A stretch of 64,000 nucleotides of DNA. Source: an uncultured Azospirillum sp. (GTDB taxonomy: Bacteria > Pseudomonadota > Alphaproteobacteria > RF32 > CAG-239). The stretch covers positions 16,190-80,189 of the forward strand of contig UQCS01000005.1 of NCBI GenBank assembly GCA_900539605.1, given 5' to 3'. Under the pieces are notes generated by a model. That model searched no databases and was not told the origin of the DNA. It was given only the letters and a program-made list of their open reading frames with translations. Shown here one piece after another: positions 52,369-61,424 of this stretch. The translations under genes were made by a program, and so were the position numbers. Position 1 is the first letter of the stretch, and each line of letters starts with the position of its first letter.

Positions 52369-54189
52369 TTAGAAGAAATAGCGCAAAGATGCCGTCCACT
52401 CTTCCATCTTTCCGTTATCCGAATAATCTTTAAAATGATACTCGACTGCAGCTCGCCAGTTTATGGAGAGCGGCATCGCAGCTTCTGCCCGATATTCGGT
52501 TTTTGAACCGAACCGAGAACCGGCACACGTTTTCTCCGCTTCACCCAGCAACTTAAAATACCTGAAATCAGCAAAGGTTCCGATTGATAAACCGACGCTG
52601 ACATATTGATTATGAGGCAAAAAACCGCCGTAGCTGCCGTAAAGATTTCCCATGGCATACAAGTAAAAACCGTGCACCGGTTCAATGGTTTTGCCGCCGC
52701 CTGCTTTGGCGTTTAAGGCATATCCTTCCTTTCCATTGTCCGGATCGAATTCTCGCGCCACATCGATGTTGATTGCAAACGAAACCGGATCAAAAACGGC
52801 ATCGGCCGGCGCCAACGACTTGATTCCCAGCAGATTAAGCGAATTTAAGACGATTTTGTCGGTTTGCTGATATCGGCGTATGCTGGTGTTCAAAAAATTA
52901 ATTTCGGCCCCCGACACCAGACCGTCATTTGCATCTGTCAGCGAATGATAGGCCGGCCGGTACGAAATTTCCTGAAAAATCTTACCGTTACGGCTTCCGA
53001 TTCCAAAAGTTGTCCGCATCGCTTCGTGCGAACGGAGAGGTGATGAGCCTTCCGGTTTTTCCACCGTTTCCACTTTTTGAACCCTAAGGCGGTTTCGGGC
53101 GGTAAGAGCAGCAAAACTCCGACGACGATATGCGGAAATCTCAAGTTCCTTGCTTACAAACTGATATTGTATATATTGATAAACCGTTTCCAACACTTCG
53201 GCCTTTTCGGTAGCGTCGATTTCCGGCAAATCATAGTCTTGCTTGCGAACAGCGTTCAAAAAAGCCCTTTTCTGCCGCAAATTCATTTGCTCAAGCCGAT
53301 TAACAATTTCGGTCCGGCGCGACGGACGATAATTGACGTCCTTAACCAGACCGGTTGCACGGAAAACCGCTTTGACCGTATCAAGCGGAATCGTTTGCAG
53401 CGGAAATTGCCGTGCCAGCACCAACGACGGCCGCACCGCATCCAACACTTCCATAATCATGTAAGAACAGTTGTTGGTAAAAAAGTAATAACGACTACGG
53501 GTATGCCCCAGTTCCCATAAGTGTGCCGCCAGCATATCGCGTTCCTCAGCCGAAAAATCAAGCTGAAATTCCCAAATATCTCGATTTTCAATATTGTTGT
53601 AGGTGTTGATGACGTTATGATAAGGCCTGACCGTCCACCCGGCATCATAACCGCCGCTCAGACCGTAAACGGCATACAACAGCGTATTTTCTTTTCCTTC
53701 CGTAAAAGCGCCGTAATTCGCCCCGTGAGCCAACATCTGGGTCCCGTTGCGGCTGGTATTAATCCGAAGCAGCGTATGTCCAAACATTGAAGATGGATTA
53801 TTCATATACGCATCCGTAAACAACAAAGCGATTCCGGCAGGACGAAGGTCGGAGAGAAAATCGTCGTATTCTTTACATTTAACATCAACTTCTTTAATTA
53901 ATCGGTTGTTTAGCAATAGTTTATATCTTGCGGGAAAACGACATATCGTTTCATGATCAACCCCTTGGGAAAATAATTCGACCGTGGCTCGCAGTTCCGC
54001 TTCCGGATCGTAACGGCCGTTTTCGGCCAGGTAAAAATCGGCAGAGTCAATAGTGCCGACATATCCCGAAAATATTCCGGGCTGATAATGCAGCAACGCC
54101 AGCCACTGCTGATCGTAGGCAAAAAAAACTTCTTTCGCCGCAACACCGTGACAAAACAGAAAGAAGAGAAAAAACAGTCCGAATTTCAT
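52369..54189 (-). CDS. DUF4105 (Lnb-like) envelope protein
   Basis: This 606-aa precursor starts with a signal peptide (residues 1-18, FLFCHGVAA). The central part (about 115-290) has the DUF4105 pattern, including TDAYMNNPSSMFGHTLLRI, VYGLSGGYDAGWTVRPYHNVI, NRDIWEFQLDFS, LWELGH and YFFTNNCSYMIMEVLD. The His of FGHTLL and the Cys of NNCS are likely catalytic by analogy with NlpC/P60-type folds. The C-terminal 200 residues alternate short strands and end in Phe (SLRYFF), the mark of an outer-membrane beta-barrel. It may be a periplasmic hydrolase attached to an outer-membrane barrel; the substrate is unknown. Confidence 0.82.
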   Translation of the reverse strand: MKFGLFFLFFLFCHGVAAKEVFFAYDQQWLALLHYQPGIFSGYVGTIDSADFYLAENGRYDPEAELRATVELFSQGVDHETICRFPARYKLLLNNRLIKEVDVKCKEYDDFLSDLRPAGIALLFTDAYMNNPSSMFGHTLLRINTSRNGTQMLAHGANYGAFTEGKENTLLYAVYGLSGGYDAGWTVRPYHNVINTYNNIENRDIWEFQLDFSAEERDMLAAHLWELGHTRSRYYFFTNNCSYMIMEVLDAVRPSLVLARQFPLQTIPLDTVKAVFRATGLVKDVNYRPSRRTEIVNRLEQMNLRQKRAFLNAVRKQDYDLPEIDATEKAEVLETVYQYIQYQFVSKELEISAYRRRSFAALTARNRLRVQKVETVEKPEGSSPLRSHEAMRTTFGIGSRNGKIFQEISYRPAYHSLTDANDGLVSGAEINFLNTSIRRYQQTDKIVLNSLNLLGIKSLAPADAVFDPVSFAINIDVAREFDPDNGKEGYALNAKAGGGKTIEPVHGFYLYAMGNLYGSYGGFLPHNQYVSVGLSIGTFADFRYFKLLGEAEKTCAGSRFGSKTEYRAEAAMPLSINWRAAVEYHFKDYSDNGKMEEWTASLRYFF

Positions 54190-54237
54190 TAGTTAAAACA
54201 TAGCTTGCTAGCTTTTGAAAAAAACAACAGAAACAAA

Positions 54238-54266
54238 GGCGGTGCGGAATTTTTCCGCAGCCGCCT
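54238..54266 (-). terminator. Terminator of the DUF3015 gene
   Basis: Minus strand: a stem GGCGG(C)TGCGGAA/TTCCGCACCGCC with one bulge, followed by TTTGTTT. Confidence 0.75.
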
Positions 54267-54275
54267 GATAACAAG

Positions 54276-54731
54276 TTAAACAGCAAAAATTTCAAAAATT
54301 TTTGCTGTCACATAAACGGCATCAACATTTTCGTCGGGAAAAATCGAAGCAAAATACTGCTGTGATTTTGCCGCAAACATTTCTTTGTCCACATTCAGCA
54401 TCCCGGCCACTGTTTCCAACGTTTCCCCTTCGCCGCGCGCCGCGTCCAGTGCATATTGTTCCATATTACTTTGAATAAAATCAAACACCATTCTCTGGGT
54501 TCCGCCGGTTACCCGGCCTTGCGGATCACATCCCGACGTACCGAAAGTAATACCGAAAGTCTGGCTTCCGGTAGACGTATTGGTGGTTACAGCCAGCACT
54601 TGCGCCTCCGGTCCCGACACGCCGCGCCAGGCCATTGACCCCAGCCCGCAGCCGGTGCTGTCAATGGCTTGGGCACCTGAAGCGACACAGGCCAAGGCGG
54701 ATACGACCGCCAACATATAAATTTTTCTCAT
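54276..54731 (-). CDS. DUF3015 periplasmic protein
   Basis: This 151-aa precursor has a signal peptide (MRKIYMLAVVSALACVASGAQA, about 22 residues) and a mature part with GCGLGSMAWRGVSGPEAQVLAVTTNTSTGSQTFGITFGTSGC, the pattern of DUF3015, a family of secreted proteins of unknown role. Two Cys (in GCGLG and TSGC) could form a disulfide. The frame is open from 54809, but ATG at 54731 follows GGGAGATGTGGCA and starts the signal peptide. It precedes the DUF4105 gene on the same strand, but a terminator separates them. Confidence 0.85.
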   Translation of the reverse strand: MRKIYMLAVVSALACVASGAQAIDSTGCGLGSMAWRGVSGPEAQVLAVTTNTSTGSQTFGITFGTSGCDPQGRVTGGTQRMVFDFIQSNMEQYALDAARGEGETLETVAGMLNVDKEMFAAKSQQYFASIFPDENVDAVYVTAKIFEIFAV

Positions 54732-54948
54732 TGCCACATCTCCCGATAGTTCTGAATTGATATTGTCAATATATACCACACCTTCCGGGGATGTATAGCA
54801 AAAAATCACGTTTTGGCAGAAATTTCTCTTGCCAAATTCATTTTATGTGTTATATGATGTTTAACATCAAAATAACGTATCAATGACTGTGAAAGGTAAT
54901 CCTTTTCGCAGTCAAAATTTTTTAATTTTAATCACAGAGGTAACAAAG

Positions 54949-55419
54949 ATGGATAAGTTCCCTTTAACCAAAGAAGGGTTTACTGCACTTGAGCAGGAAC
55001 TGAAAAATTTAAAAGGCGTCGAACGCCCTAACATTATTGCCGCCATATCCGAAGCACGTTCTCACGGCGATTTGTCCGAAAATGCCGAATATTCTGCCGC
55101 TAAGGAAAAACAAAGCTTTATCGAAGGACGGATTCAGGAACTGGAAGCAGTTATCAGCCGTGCCCAGGTCATTGATCCCAGTCTCAACAAAGGCAGCGTT
55201 GTCCGTTTCGGCGCCGTGGTTCTGGTGGTTGACGAAGATACCGACCGCGAAAGCAAATACCAGATCGTCGGCGATTATGAAGCCGATATCGAAAAAAACA
55301 AAATCTCCCTTTCTTCGCCGCTGGCCAAAGCACTAATCGGCAAAGAAGTGGGCGATATTGCCGAATATACGGCACCAGGTGGAAAAAAATCCTTTGAGAT
55401 TCTCGAAGTCATCTATTAG
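54949..55419 (+). CDS. greA: Transcription elongation factor GreA
   Basis: This 156-aa protein rescues backtracked RNA polymerase by stimulating transcript cleavage. The N-terminal coiled coil has the acidic tip motif SHGDLSENAEYSAAKEKQSFIEGRI with D and E placed as in GreA, and the C-terminal FKBP-like domain has ISLSSPLAKALIGKEVGD and the ending TAPGGKKSFEILEV. The frame is open from 54883; ATG at 54949 follows AGAGGTAACAAAG. A terminator follows at 55454-55489. Confidence 0.96.
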   Translation: MDKFPLTKEGFTALEQELKNLKGVERPNIIAAISEARSHGDLSENAEYSAAKEKQSFIEGRIQELEAVISRAQVIDPSLNKGSVVRFGAVVLVVDEDTDRESKYQIVGDYEADIEKNKISLSSPLAKALIGKEVGDIAEYTAPGGKKSFEILEVIY

Positions 55420-55453
55420 CCCCCTTTAAATCTCATAAAGACGAAATAACTTT

Positions 55454-55489
55454 AAAGCCGGATATCAACAGATCCGGCTTTAATTTTTT
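55454..55489 (+). terminator. Terminator of greA
   Basis: Stem AAAGCCGGAT/ATCCGGCTTT, then AATTTTTT. Confidence 0.85.
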
Positions 55490-55501
55490 AACGAGGTTAT
55501 T

Positions 55502-55669
55502 ATGAGAAAAAAAGAAAAAAAGATGATTATCGAAAATTTCGAAGATAAATGCGAATGCCGCGAAGATGACAAATGCGGTTGTTCTTTTCCAAACAATACT
55601 CATCACGACTTTGATGCCGAAACTTATAAAGAAACCGCCGGCAGCGATGTTGTTTTGCCCGAAGAATAA
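55502..55669 (+). CDS. 55-aa acidic Cys-rich orphan protein
   Basis: This short frame starts MRKKEKKMIIENFEDKCECR and has four Cys in the pattern CECREDDKCGC (residues 17-27), then two His (TTH/HD, about 34-35) and an acidic end. I do not recognise a family. Four clustered Cys next to His residues could bind a metal. GAGG lies 8 bases before the ATG, and the gene sits between a terminator upstream (55454-55489) and one directly after the stop (55673-55697), so it is either an independent unit or served by read-through from greA. An ATG at residue 8 is an alternative start. Confidence 0.65.
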   Translation: MRKKEKKMIIENFEDKCECREDDKCGCSFPNNTHHDFDAETYKETAGSDVVLPEE

Positions 55670-55672
55670 TCC

Positions 55673-55697
55673 CGGCGGCAACATTGCCGCCGTTTTT
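55673..55697 (+). terminator. Terminator of the 55-aa gene
   Basis: Stem CGGCGGCAA/TTGCCGCCG with a 3-base loop and TTTTT, four bases after the stop codon. Confidence 0.82.
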
Positions 55698-55717
55698 CTT
55701 GTCGAACACAGATCAGT

Positions 55718-56662
55718 TTAAGACTTACATTCCTGCAAATAACGCTGAGCTTCCAAAAATGCCTGACACCCCGATCCAGCAGCCGTAACGGCCTGACGGT
55801 AAACGGCGTCTTTTACGTCTCCGGCCGCAAAAACCCCGTTAACGCTGGTGCGGCAACTGCCCGGAGATGTCACAACATAGCCGTCCTTGTCCAGATCTAC
55901 CGCATTCTTAAATATTTCGGTATTGGGTTTGTGTCCGATCGCAATAAAGACGCCGTCCACTTCAAGATCCTTGTATTTATCCGTTTTCAAATTCTTAATC
56001 CGAACGCTGGTCACGCCTTTGGGCGCATCGGTTCCGAAAATATCTTCTATCACACTGTCCCATTCTACCTGAATTTTCGGATTATTTTTTATCCTGTCCT
56101 GCATCACCTTATCAGCACGCAACTGATCTCGACGATGTATCAGAGTGACGTTTTTGGCAATCCCCGACAGATACAGCGCTTCTTCGGCTGCCGTATTGCC
56201 GCCGCCGACGACCACAACATCCTTATTGCGATAGAAAAAGCCGTCACAGGTCGCACATCCTGAAACACCGAAGCCGCGAAACTTTTCTTCATTAGGCAGT
56301 CCCAACCAACGCGCCGAAGCCCCGGTGGCAATAATCACACTGTCAGCACAATAGGAATTTGCGCCTTCGGAAATTAAAATGAACGGATTTTCGGCAAAGT
56401 AAACTTCGGAGATTTGATCTTCAATGATGGTCACTCCGACATTAACCGCCTGATCATGCATCCGTTGCATCAGTTCGCTCCCGTTGATCGGCTCGGGAAA
56501 ACCGGGGAAATTCTCTACATCGGTGGTAATTGTCAGTTGTCCGCCTTTTTGAGTGCCGCTGACCAACACCGGACGCATCCCCGCCCGTGCGGCATAGATG
56601 CCGGCGGTATAGCCGGCCGGTCCCGATCCGATAATCAAAACTTTTGTCTTATATTCCGCCAT
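55718..56662 (-). CDS. trxB: Thioredoxin reductase
   Basis: This 314-aa flavoenzyme passes electrons from NADPH to thioredoxin. The FAD motif is IGSGPAGYTAGIYAARAG, the redox pair is C136/C139 in GCATCDG, the NADPH motif is VVVGGGNTAAEEALYL and the second FAD motif is GVFAAGDVKDAVYRQAVTAAGSGC. GGAGCAGAGAA precedes the ATG at 56662. It is divergent from ackA. Confidence 0.97.
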   Translation of the reverse strand: MAEYKTKVLIIGSGPAGYTAGIYAARAGMRPVLVSGTQKGGQLTITTDVENFPGFPEPINGSELMQRMHDQAVNVGVTIIEDQISEVYFAENPFILISEGANSYCADSVIIATGASARWLGLPNEEKFRGFGVSGCATCDGFFYRNKDVVVVGGGNTAAEEALYLSGIAKNVTLIHRRDQLRADKVMQDRIKNNPKIQVEWDSVIEDIFGTDAPKGVTSVRIKNLKTDKYKDLEVDGVFIAIGHKPNTEIFKNAVDLDKDGYVVTSPGSCRTSVNGVFAAGDVKDAVYRQAVTAAGSGCQAFLEAQRYLQECKS

Positions 56663-56795
56663 TTCTCTGCTCCTTATTCAAATATATCTGATAAAATACT
56701 ATTTTTATGCTTCTATTCAAGCCAAAAAAATAAATTATTGCCAACCGGCACAAAATTATCTACTATGCGGCAGACATAACTTTCGGGAAAGTAAC

Positions 56796-57980
56796 ATGAA
56801 AAAAATTCTGGTGCTCAATTCCGGCTCTTCCAGCCTCAAATATCAATTGTTTAATATGGATGACAGCGCTCACCGCGTCATAGCAAAAGGTCTTGCCGAA
56901 CGGATCGGCGAAAAGGATTCTAACCTGACGTTAAAAATGCCGGATGGGCAAGTCATTACTAAAAATATGCCGCTGCCGGATCACAAAACAACACTCGAAC
57001 AAATTTTCCGGTTGCTGATCCCCGCTGTTTTATCTGATATTTCCGAACTGTCCGCGGTTGGGCATCGTCTCGGTCACGGCGGCGAGTATTTTGACAAATC
57101 TGTTCTCATCAATGATGACGTTATGGAAAAGATTTATGAAACCGCCGATTTGCTGCCGTTGCACGGTCATGCCTTCATTCTCGGCATTGAGGCAATAAAA
57201 AAGCTATTGCCGCAAATGCCGCAAACGGCAACTTTTGATTCGGCCTTTCATCAAAGCATGCCCAAAGAAGCCTGTATGTACGCTCTGCCCGCCGAACAAT
57301 ATCAAAAGTATCGCATCCGCCGCTATGGCTTCCACGGCACTTCCCATTATTACGTTTCGCAAAAAGCGGCTGAATATCTGGGTAAAAGCGGCCGTTTCAT
57401 TACCTGTCATCTTGGCAACGGTGCTTCCGTCACCGCGGTCAAAAACGGCAAAAGCATCGACACATCGATGGGATTCGGCGGTGTTCCGGGCATTTTTATG
57501 GGTACACGCTGTGGCGACATTGATCCGTTCATTCCGTTGTACATTATGAAAACCCAAAACAAAACTGCCGATGAAGTTAACATGATGCTGAACAAACAAT
57601 GCGGCCTCTATGCCCTCTCCGGCGGTCACAATGACCGCCGTGACATCGAAGCTCTTTTTCATCAGAACGACCCGGCTGCCATTCGGGCCATGAACAGCTA
57701 TGTTTACCAAATTGTTAAATACATCGGTGCTTATACCGCGGCAATGAACGGCGTCGACGCGATCGTTTTCACCGCCGGCATCGGCGAAAATTCCGATTTC
57801 ATCCGCCGCCGCATCTGCGAAAAACTGGCCTGGTTGGGGGTCGATTTCGATCCCGAGGCCAACGCCGCCGTCCACGGATTTGGCGAAATCACCAAACCAA
57901 ACTCACCGGTACGGGTATTGGTTATTCCTACCGATGAAGAATTGGTGATTGCTCAAGATGCGTACAAGCTTACAATCTGA
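56796..57980 (+). CDS. ackA: Acetate kinase
   Basis: This 394-aa enzyme interconverts acetyl phosphate and acetate with ATP, part of fermentative energy gain or acetate uptake. Motifs are VLNSGSSSLKYQLF, GHRLGHGGEYF, FDSAFHQSMP, YGFHGTSHYYVS, HLGNGASVTAV, SMGFGGVPGIFMGTRCGDID and FTAGIGENS. The usual partner pta is not adjacent or in this window. GGGAAAGTAAC precedes the start. Confidence 0.97.
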   Translation: MKKILVLNSGSSSLKYQLFNMDDSAHRVIAKGLAERIGEKDSNLTLKMPDGQVITKNMPLPDHKTTLEQIFRLLIPAVLSDISELSAVGHRLGHGGEYFDKSVLINDDVMEKIYETADLLPLHGHAFILGIEAIKKLLPQMPQTATFDSAFHQSMPKEACMYALPAEQYQKYRIRRYGFHGTSHYYVSQKAAEYLGKSGRFITCHLGNGASVTAVKNGKSIDTSMGFGGVPGIFMGTRCGDIDPFIPLYIMKTQNKTADEVNMMLNKQCGLYALSGGHNDRRDIEALFHQNDPAAIRAMNSYVYQIVKYIGAYTAAMNGVDAIVFTAGIGENSDFIRRRICEKLAWLGVDFDPEANAAVHGFGEITKPNSPVRVLVIPTDEELVIAQDAYKLTI

Positions 57981-58019
57981 TCTGCCTGTTGCTCTATTTT
58001 TCCGAAAATATAAATTGAC

Positions 58020-58047
58020 TTGACTTTTTGTCCAAAATTCTTATACT
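58020..58047 (+). promoter_or_regulatory. Promoter for the 58080 orphan membrane protein
   Basis: TTGACT (58020-58025), 16-base spacer, TATACT (58042-58047). The -35 is duplicated (also 58015-58020). The sequence from the -35 through the spacer (TTGACTTTTTGTC) is identical to the one before the 758 gene. Confidence 0.7.
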
Positions 58048-58079
58048 GAATTTAACAGATAATTATTAATTTTAAGAAT

Positions 58080-58757
58080 ATGACAAAAAAACAAGTTTTC
58101 AGTGCCTGGATTTCCTGCACTAATGGTATTGAACCGGATAAACTGATACAACATGTATCCTCGGCTTTATTTAAGGTTTTTGCAACAACGTCTCTTATCG
58201 TGGCGGTCTTCGCACCCTGGGTCGATTTTTTCAACCCGTTCATAAACTCCGTCAGAGATATCAGCAGTTTTGCAACTCTGTTCAGCTTCCTGATCCTGCT
58301 GATCGGACGCAAACATCTTCGGCGCTGGCGTTTTCCGGCTCTGATGATCTTTGCAGCCTCTTTCGGCACTTTCAGCTGTTTGGTGATCGGTCCGCCCGTT
58401 CTGGCGTTTACGGTTCCTCCGGCAATTGCGTTTGGCATCATTTCGTTGTGCAACTCCTTTCGTTCACGCCCGATGCCTTTCAAAATCTGCCTGACAATCA
58501 TGCTGTTGATGGTTCCGGCGGTTTTCGGTATCATGTGGCATCTTTTCGATGACCTGTTTTTTCCGGTTGTTGTAGGATTGGAAATGTTTCTGTTTATGCT
58601 GATGTTGGTGATCGTTATCCGATTGGAAGTGAACAAAAAATCATCGGGAAATCTGACCGAAGCTGTCAACTCGGTTGCCGCTGCTTTGGTGATCGGCCAT
58701 GTAGGGCTGTCTAATCTGAGTGTAATCATCGGCGTTCTTGTGTGCTTTTTTGCATAA
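58080..58757 (+). CDS. Orphan inner-membrane protein
   Basis: This 225-aa protein has six or seven hydrophobic helices (about residues 28-48, 58-78, 85-103, 107-125, 134-151, 157-182 and 200-224) with short loops. The N-terminus (MTKKQVFSAWISCTNGIEPD) is cytosolic-like. I do not recognise a family. It has its own promoter and terminator (58770-58812), and its leader without a Shine-Dalgarno sequence (AATTATTAA) is like those of other orphans in the window. A complete minus-strand frame (58052-58765) also exists, but the hydrophobic pattern and promoter favour the plus strand. Confidence 0.78.
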   Translation: MTKKQVFSAWISCTNGIEPDKLIQHVSSALFKVFATTSLIVAVFAPWVDFFNPFINSVRDISSFATLFSFLILLIGRKHLRRWRFPALMIFAASFGTFSCLVIGPPVLAFTVPPAIAFGIISLCNSFRSRPMPFKICLTIMLLMVPAVFGIMWHLFDDLFFPVVVGLEMFLFMLMLVIVIRLEVNKKSSGNLTEAVNSVAAALVIGHVGLSNLSVIIGVLVCFFA

Positions 58758-58769
58758 AAGAACAACTGT

Positions 58770-58812
58770 CAAAAGCTGTTTTGCTCCATCACGGGGGAAA
58801 ACAGCTTTTTTC
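58770..58812 (+). terminator. Terminator of the 58080 gene
   Basis: Stem AAAAGCTGTTTT/GAAAACAGCTTTT with a loop of about 13 bases, ending in TTTTTT. Confidence 0.85.
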
Positions 58813-58859
58813 ATTTGCGTTTTTCAATTTCAATGCGATGATCTTCGCAGAGGTGAAAC

Positions 58860-59867
58860 ATGATTATCGACGACATTCTTTACGGTCAAGATGAAATTGA
58901 CCAACCGGTATTGATTGAACTGCTCAAGGCACCGGAATTGCAACGCCTGCAGCAAGTCGGCATGGGCGGCTATTATCCCGGTTCTCCTTATGCATCCGGA
59001 CACCGCGAGTATACCCGTTACCGGCATTCGGTCGGCGTCATGCTTCTGTTGCGTCGTTTCAACGCCTCCTTGGAAGAACAAATTGCCGGTTTGATTCACG
59101 ATGTTTCTCACTCGGCTTTCTCGCATACGATTGATTATATTCTTCGCGAAGCCGAAGGCGAAAAAACACAGAATTGTCAAGACCGTTTGCACGATAATTT
59201 TGTACGTCGCTCTTCACTGGCCGCCATCATCACCCGCCACGGCTTTAACCTTGACCGTATACTGGACGAAAGTTGTTTCCCGCTCAAGGAAAACCAACTG
59301 CCCGACATTTGTGCTGACCGCATCGACTATTGCTTGCGGGCTGGTGTTTTGAGCGGCGACCTGACGTTGGAAGATAAAGACGTTATCCTTGGTCGGCTTG
59401 TTATACATAACGGTTCTTTCGTATTCGACAATTTGAACGCCGCAATAAAATTCAGCCGTCTTTTTTATCATCTCAACCACAATATGTGGTCAGGTTTTGC
59501 CTCTGCGGTTCAGTTTTGCGTTTCCGCCCTGATGTTTCGCCGCGCCATTGATATTTCCCTTCTCAAACTGGAAGATTTTTACAACCGTGGTGATACGGAA
59601 ATCATCCAAATGATCGAAACTTTCGGCCTTCAGGACAAGGAACTGGCCAGTTATTATAAAATGCTGCAAAATCCGCCCGAATATTTTTGCGACAATGCCG
59701 AACTTTGTCTGGACCGCATCTTTTGCAAAAGCCGCACGGTCGATCCTCTGGTTATAACGGCAGCTTTGAAACCACAACGCGTTTCCGAATTAGATTCCCT
59801 CTATGCCACCATGATTGCCGATCAACCAAAATTCAAAGAATATCGCATTGGCATCCGCAACAATTGA
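58860..59867 (+). CDS. HD-domain phosphohydrolase
   Basis: This 335-aa protein is an HD-superfamily metal-dependent phosphohydrolase. H56 (TRYRHSVGV), H80-D81 (LIHDVSHSAFSH) and D153 (CADRIDYCLR) form the metal site. The arrangement is of the dGTPase/SAMHD1-like kind rather than the HD-GYP or RelA kind, so the likely substrate is a nucleotide triphosphate; this is inference. GAGGTGAAAC precedes the start. The MFS gene follows 73 bases later. Confidence 0.88.
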   Translation: MIIDDILYGQDEIDQPVLIELLKAPELQRLQQVGMGGYYPGSPYASGHREYTRYRHSVGVMLLLRRFNASLEEQIAGLIHDVSHSAFSHTIDYILREAEGEKTQNCQDRLHDNFVRRSSLAAIITRHGFNLDRILDESCFPLKENQLPDICADRIDYCLRAGVLSGDLTLEDKDVILGRLVIHNGSFVFDNLNAAIKFSRLFYHLNHNMWSGFASAVQFCVSALMFRRAIDISLLKLEDFYNRGDTEIIQMIETFGLQDKELASYYKMLQNPPEYFCDNAELCLDRIFCKSRTVDPLVITAALKPQRVSELDSLYATMIADQPKFKEYRIGIRNN

Positions 59868-59940
59868 TTATTCACAAATACGGAATATATCATAAGAAAG
59901 TTGACAGCTTCAACATCTGTCCGAGATGGAGGAAACACAA

Positions 59941-61107
59941 ATGAGTCACAAAAACCGTGTACTGCTCAAGCTCATTCCGATCATGCTGACTTTCTTTGCC
60001 ATGGGTTTTATTGATCTGGTCGGCATCGCCACCAACTATGTCAAAGCCGATTTTTCTCTTTCGGATTCCGTTGCCAACCTGTTTTCTTCCATGGTTTTCT
60101 TTTGGTTTTTAATCTGCTCGGTTCCAACCGGAATGCTGATGAACAAAATCGGGCGCCGCAAAACCGTGCTGGTCAGTCTTGTTTTGACGCTGGCAGCAAT
60201 GATTCTGCCGTTAACCGACTATAATCTGCCCCTGATGCTGCTCACCTTTTCGCTGCTCGGCATCGGCAATGCGATGATGCAGGTATCGCTCAATCCGTTG
60301 CTATCAAACATTGTCAGTCCCCAACAACTCTCCGCTGCCCTTACCTTCGGCCAGTTCGTCAAAGCCGTTGCCGCTCTTTCGGCCCCGATGATTGCCGGTT
60401 GGTTTGCCGTTCACAGCGGCAATTGGCGGCTCTTATTTGCCGTTTTTCTGATTGAAGGCATTATTGCAACGGTCTCTTTGGCAGCAGAAAAAATCAAAGA
60501 AGAAGAAATAACCGGCCGCGCATTTACTTTCAGAGAATGTTTTGCCCTGCTCGGCGATGCCACCGTCCTGTTTTGTTTTATCGGAATTGTCTGCCATGTC
60601 GGTATTGATGTCGGCGTTAACCTTTCGCTGCCACGGATCATTATGAATAAACTGAACGTACCTTTGGCAAACGCCGCTTATGCAACCAGCGCCTATTTTC
60701 TGTTTCGTACTGCCGGAAGCCTGGCCGGCGCGTTTATTCTCAGTCGTTTCTCTACCCGTCGCTTTTTTGCCGTCAGCGTCATCTTGCTTGGCATCGGCTT
60801 GCTCGGTTTGATCGTTTTTGAACAACGGGCGGCTCTGTACGCTTCAATTGCTCTAATCGGCTTTAACAACGCCAACTTGTTTCCGATTATGTTTTCTCAG
60901 GCGATCTTGCATCTGCCTGAAAAGAAAAATGAAATTTCAGGCCTGATGATCATGGGAATTTTCGGCGGTGCGGTGTTTCCGCCCATGATGGGACTGGCTT
61001 CGGATCTGAGCGGTTCTCAAACCGGCGCCGTTGTCGTCATGCTGGCGGGAGTTATCTATCTGATTTCCGTTATCGGTTCAATAAAAAATACCGAGAAAAC
61101 AGCATAA
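59941..61107 (+). CDS. Major facilitator superfamily transporter
   Basis: This 388-aa protein has 12 predicted membrane helices, a cytosolic loop with the MFS signature NKIGRRKTV after helix 2, and DLVGIATNYVKADFSLSDS in helix 1. The pattern recalls the FucP/glucose-galactose symporter branch, so a sugar substrate is possible but not shown. ATG at 59941 is preferred over ATG at 59926, which overlaps the Shine-Dalgarno sequence GGAGG. It is convergent with the SemiSWEET gene. Confidence 0.85.
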   Translation: MSHKNRVLLKLIPIMLTFFAMGFIDLVGIATNYVKADFSLSDSVANLFSSMVFFWFLICSVPTGMLMNKIGRRKTVLVSLVLTLAAMILPLTDYNLPLMLLTFSLLGIGNAMMQVSLNPLLSNIVSPQQLSAALTFGQFVKAVAALSAPMIAGWFAVHSGNWRLLFAVFLIEGIIATVSLAAEKIKEEEITGRAFTFRECFALLGDATVLFCFIGIVCHVGIDVGVNLSLPRIIMNKLNVPLANAAYATSAYFLFRTAGSLAGAFILSRFSTRRFFAVSVILLGIGLLGLIVFEQRAALYASIALIGFNNANLFPIMFSQAILHLPEKKNEISGLMIMGIFGGAVFPPMMGLASDLSGSQTGAVVVMLAGVIYLISVIGSIKNTEKTA

Positions 61108-61128
61108 ACTGATGCGACCGGAAAACTT

Positions 61129-61395
61129 CTAAGATTTCTTTTTGTACTTCACAATCATAAACAGTATTGTTCCGGCAAAATACAGCGAAATCAGATTAAA
61201 CAAAATCATCTGAACCGAATGCAGATAAATACCGTACAACACCCAACAAATCATACCAGTACAATAAATAATATAACTGAACAACGACAAATCTTGTACG
61301 TTTTTCGTCTTTATCGTTTGCAGGGTTTGAGGCAAAAAACAGGTTGCAATACAAATTCCGGCAATATAACCGGCAATTTCGGCCAATATATTCAT
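61129..61395 (-). CDS. SemiSWEET sugar transporter
   Basis: This 88-aa protein has three membrane helices and the PQ-loop motif CFLPQTLQTIKTKNVQDLS in helix 1, the hallmarks of SemiSWEET sugar uniporters, which work as dimers. ATG at 61410 is also in frame, but ATG at 61395 is well spaced from GGAGA and gives the usual length. It may move a sugar in the same physiology as the convergent MFS transporter, but this is only proximity. Confidence 0.88.
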   Translation of the reverse strand: MNILAEIAGYIAGICIATCFLPQTLQTIKTKNVQDLSLFSYIIYCTGMICWVLYGIYLHSVQMILFNLISLYFAGTILFMIVKYKKKS

Positions 61396-61424
61396 AAAGA
61401 CATTCTCCATTGCAGCAGCATAAT

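Noticed and set aside
58052..58765. 237-codon minus-strand frame covering the whole 58080-58757 gene
   Set aside because: The plus frame has the membrane-helix pattern, a promoter and a terminator; the minus frame is Lys/Arg/Thr-rich with a weak start.
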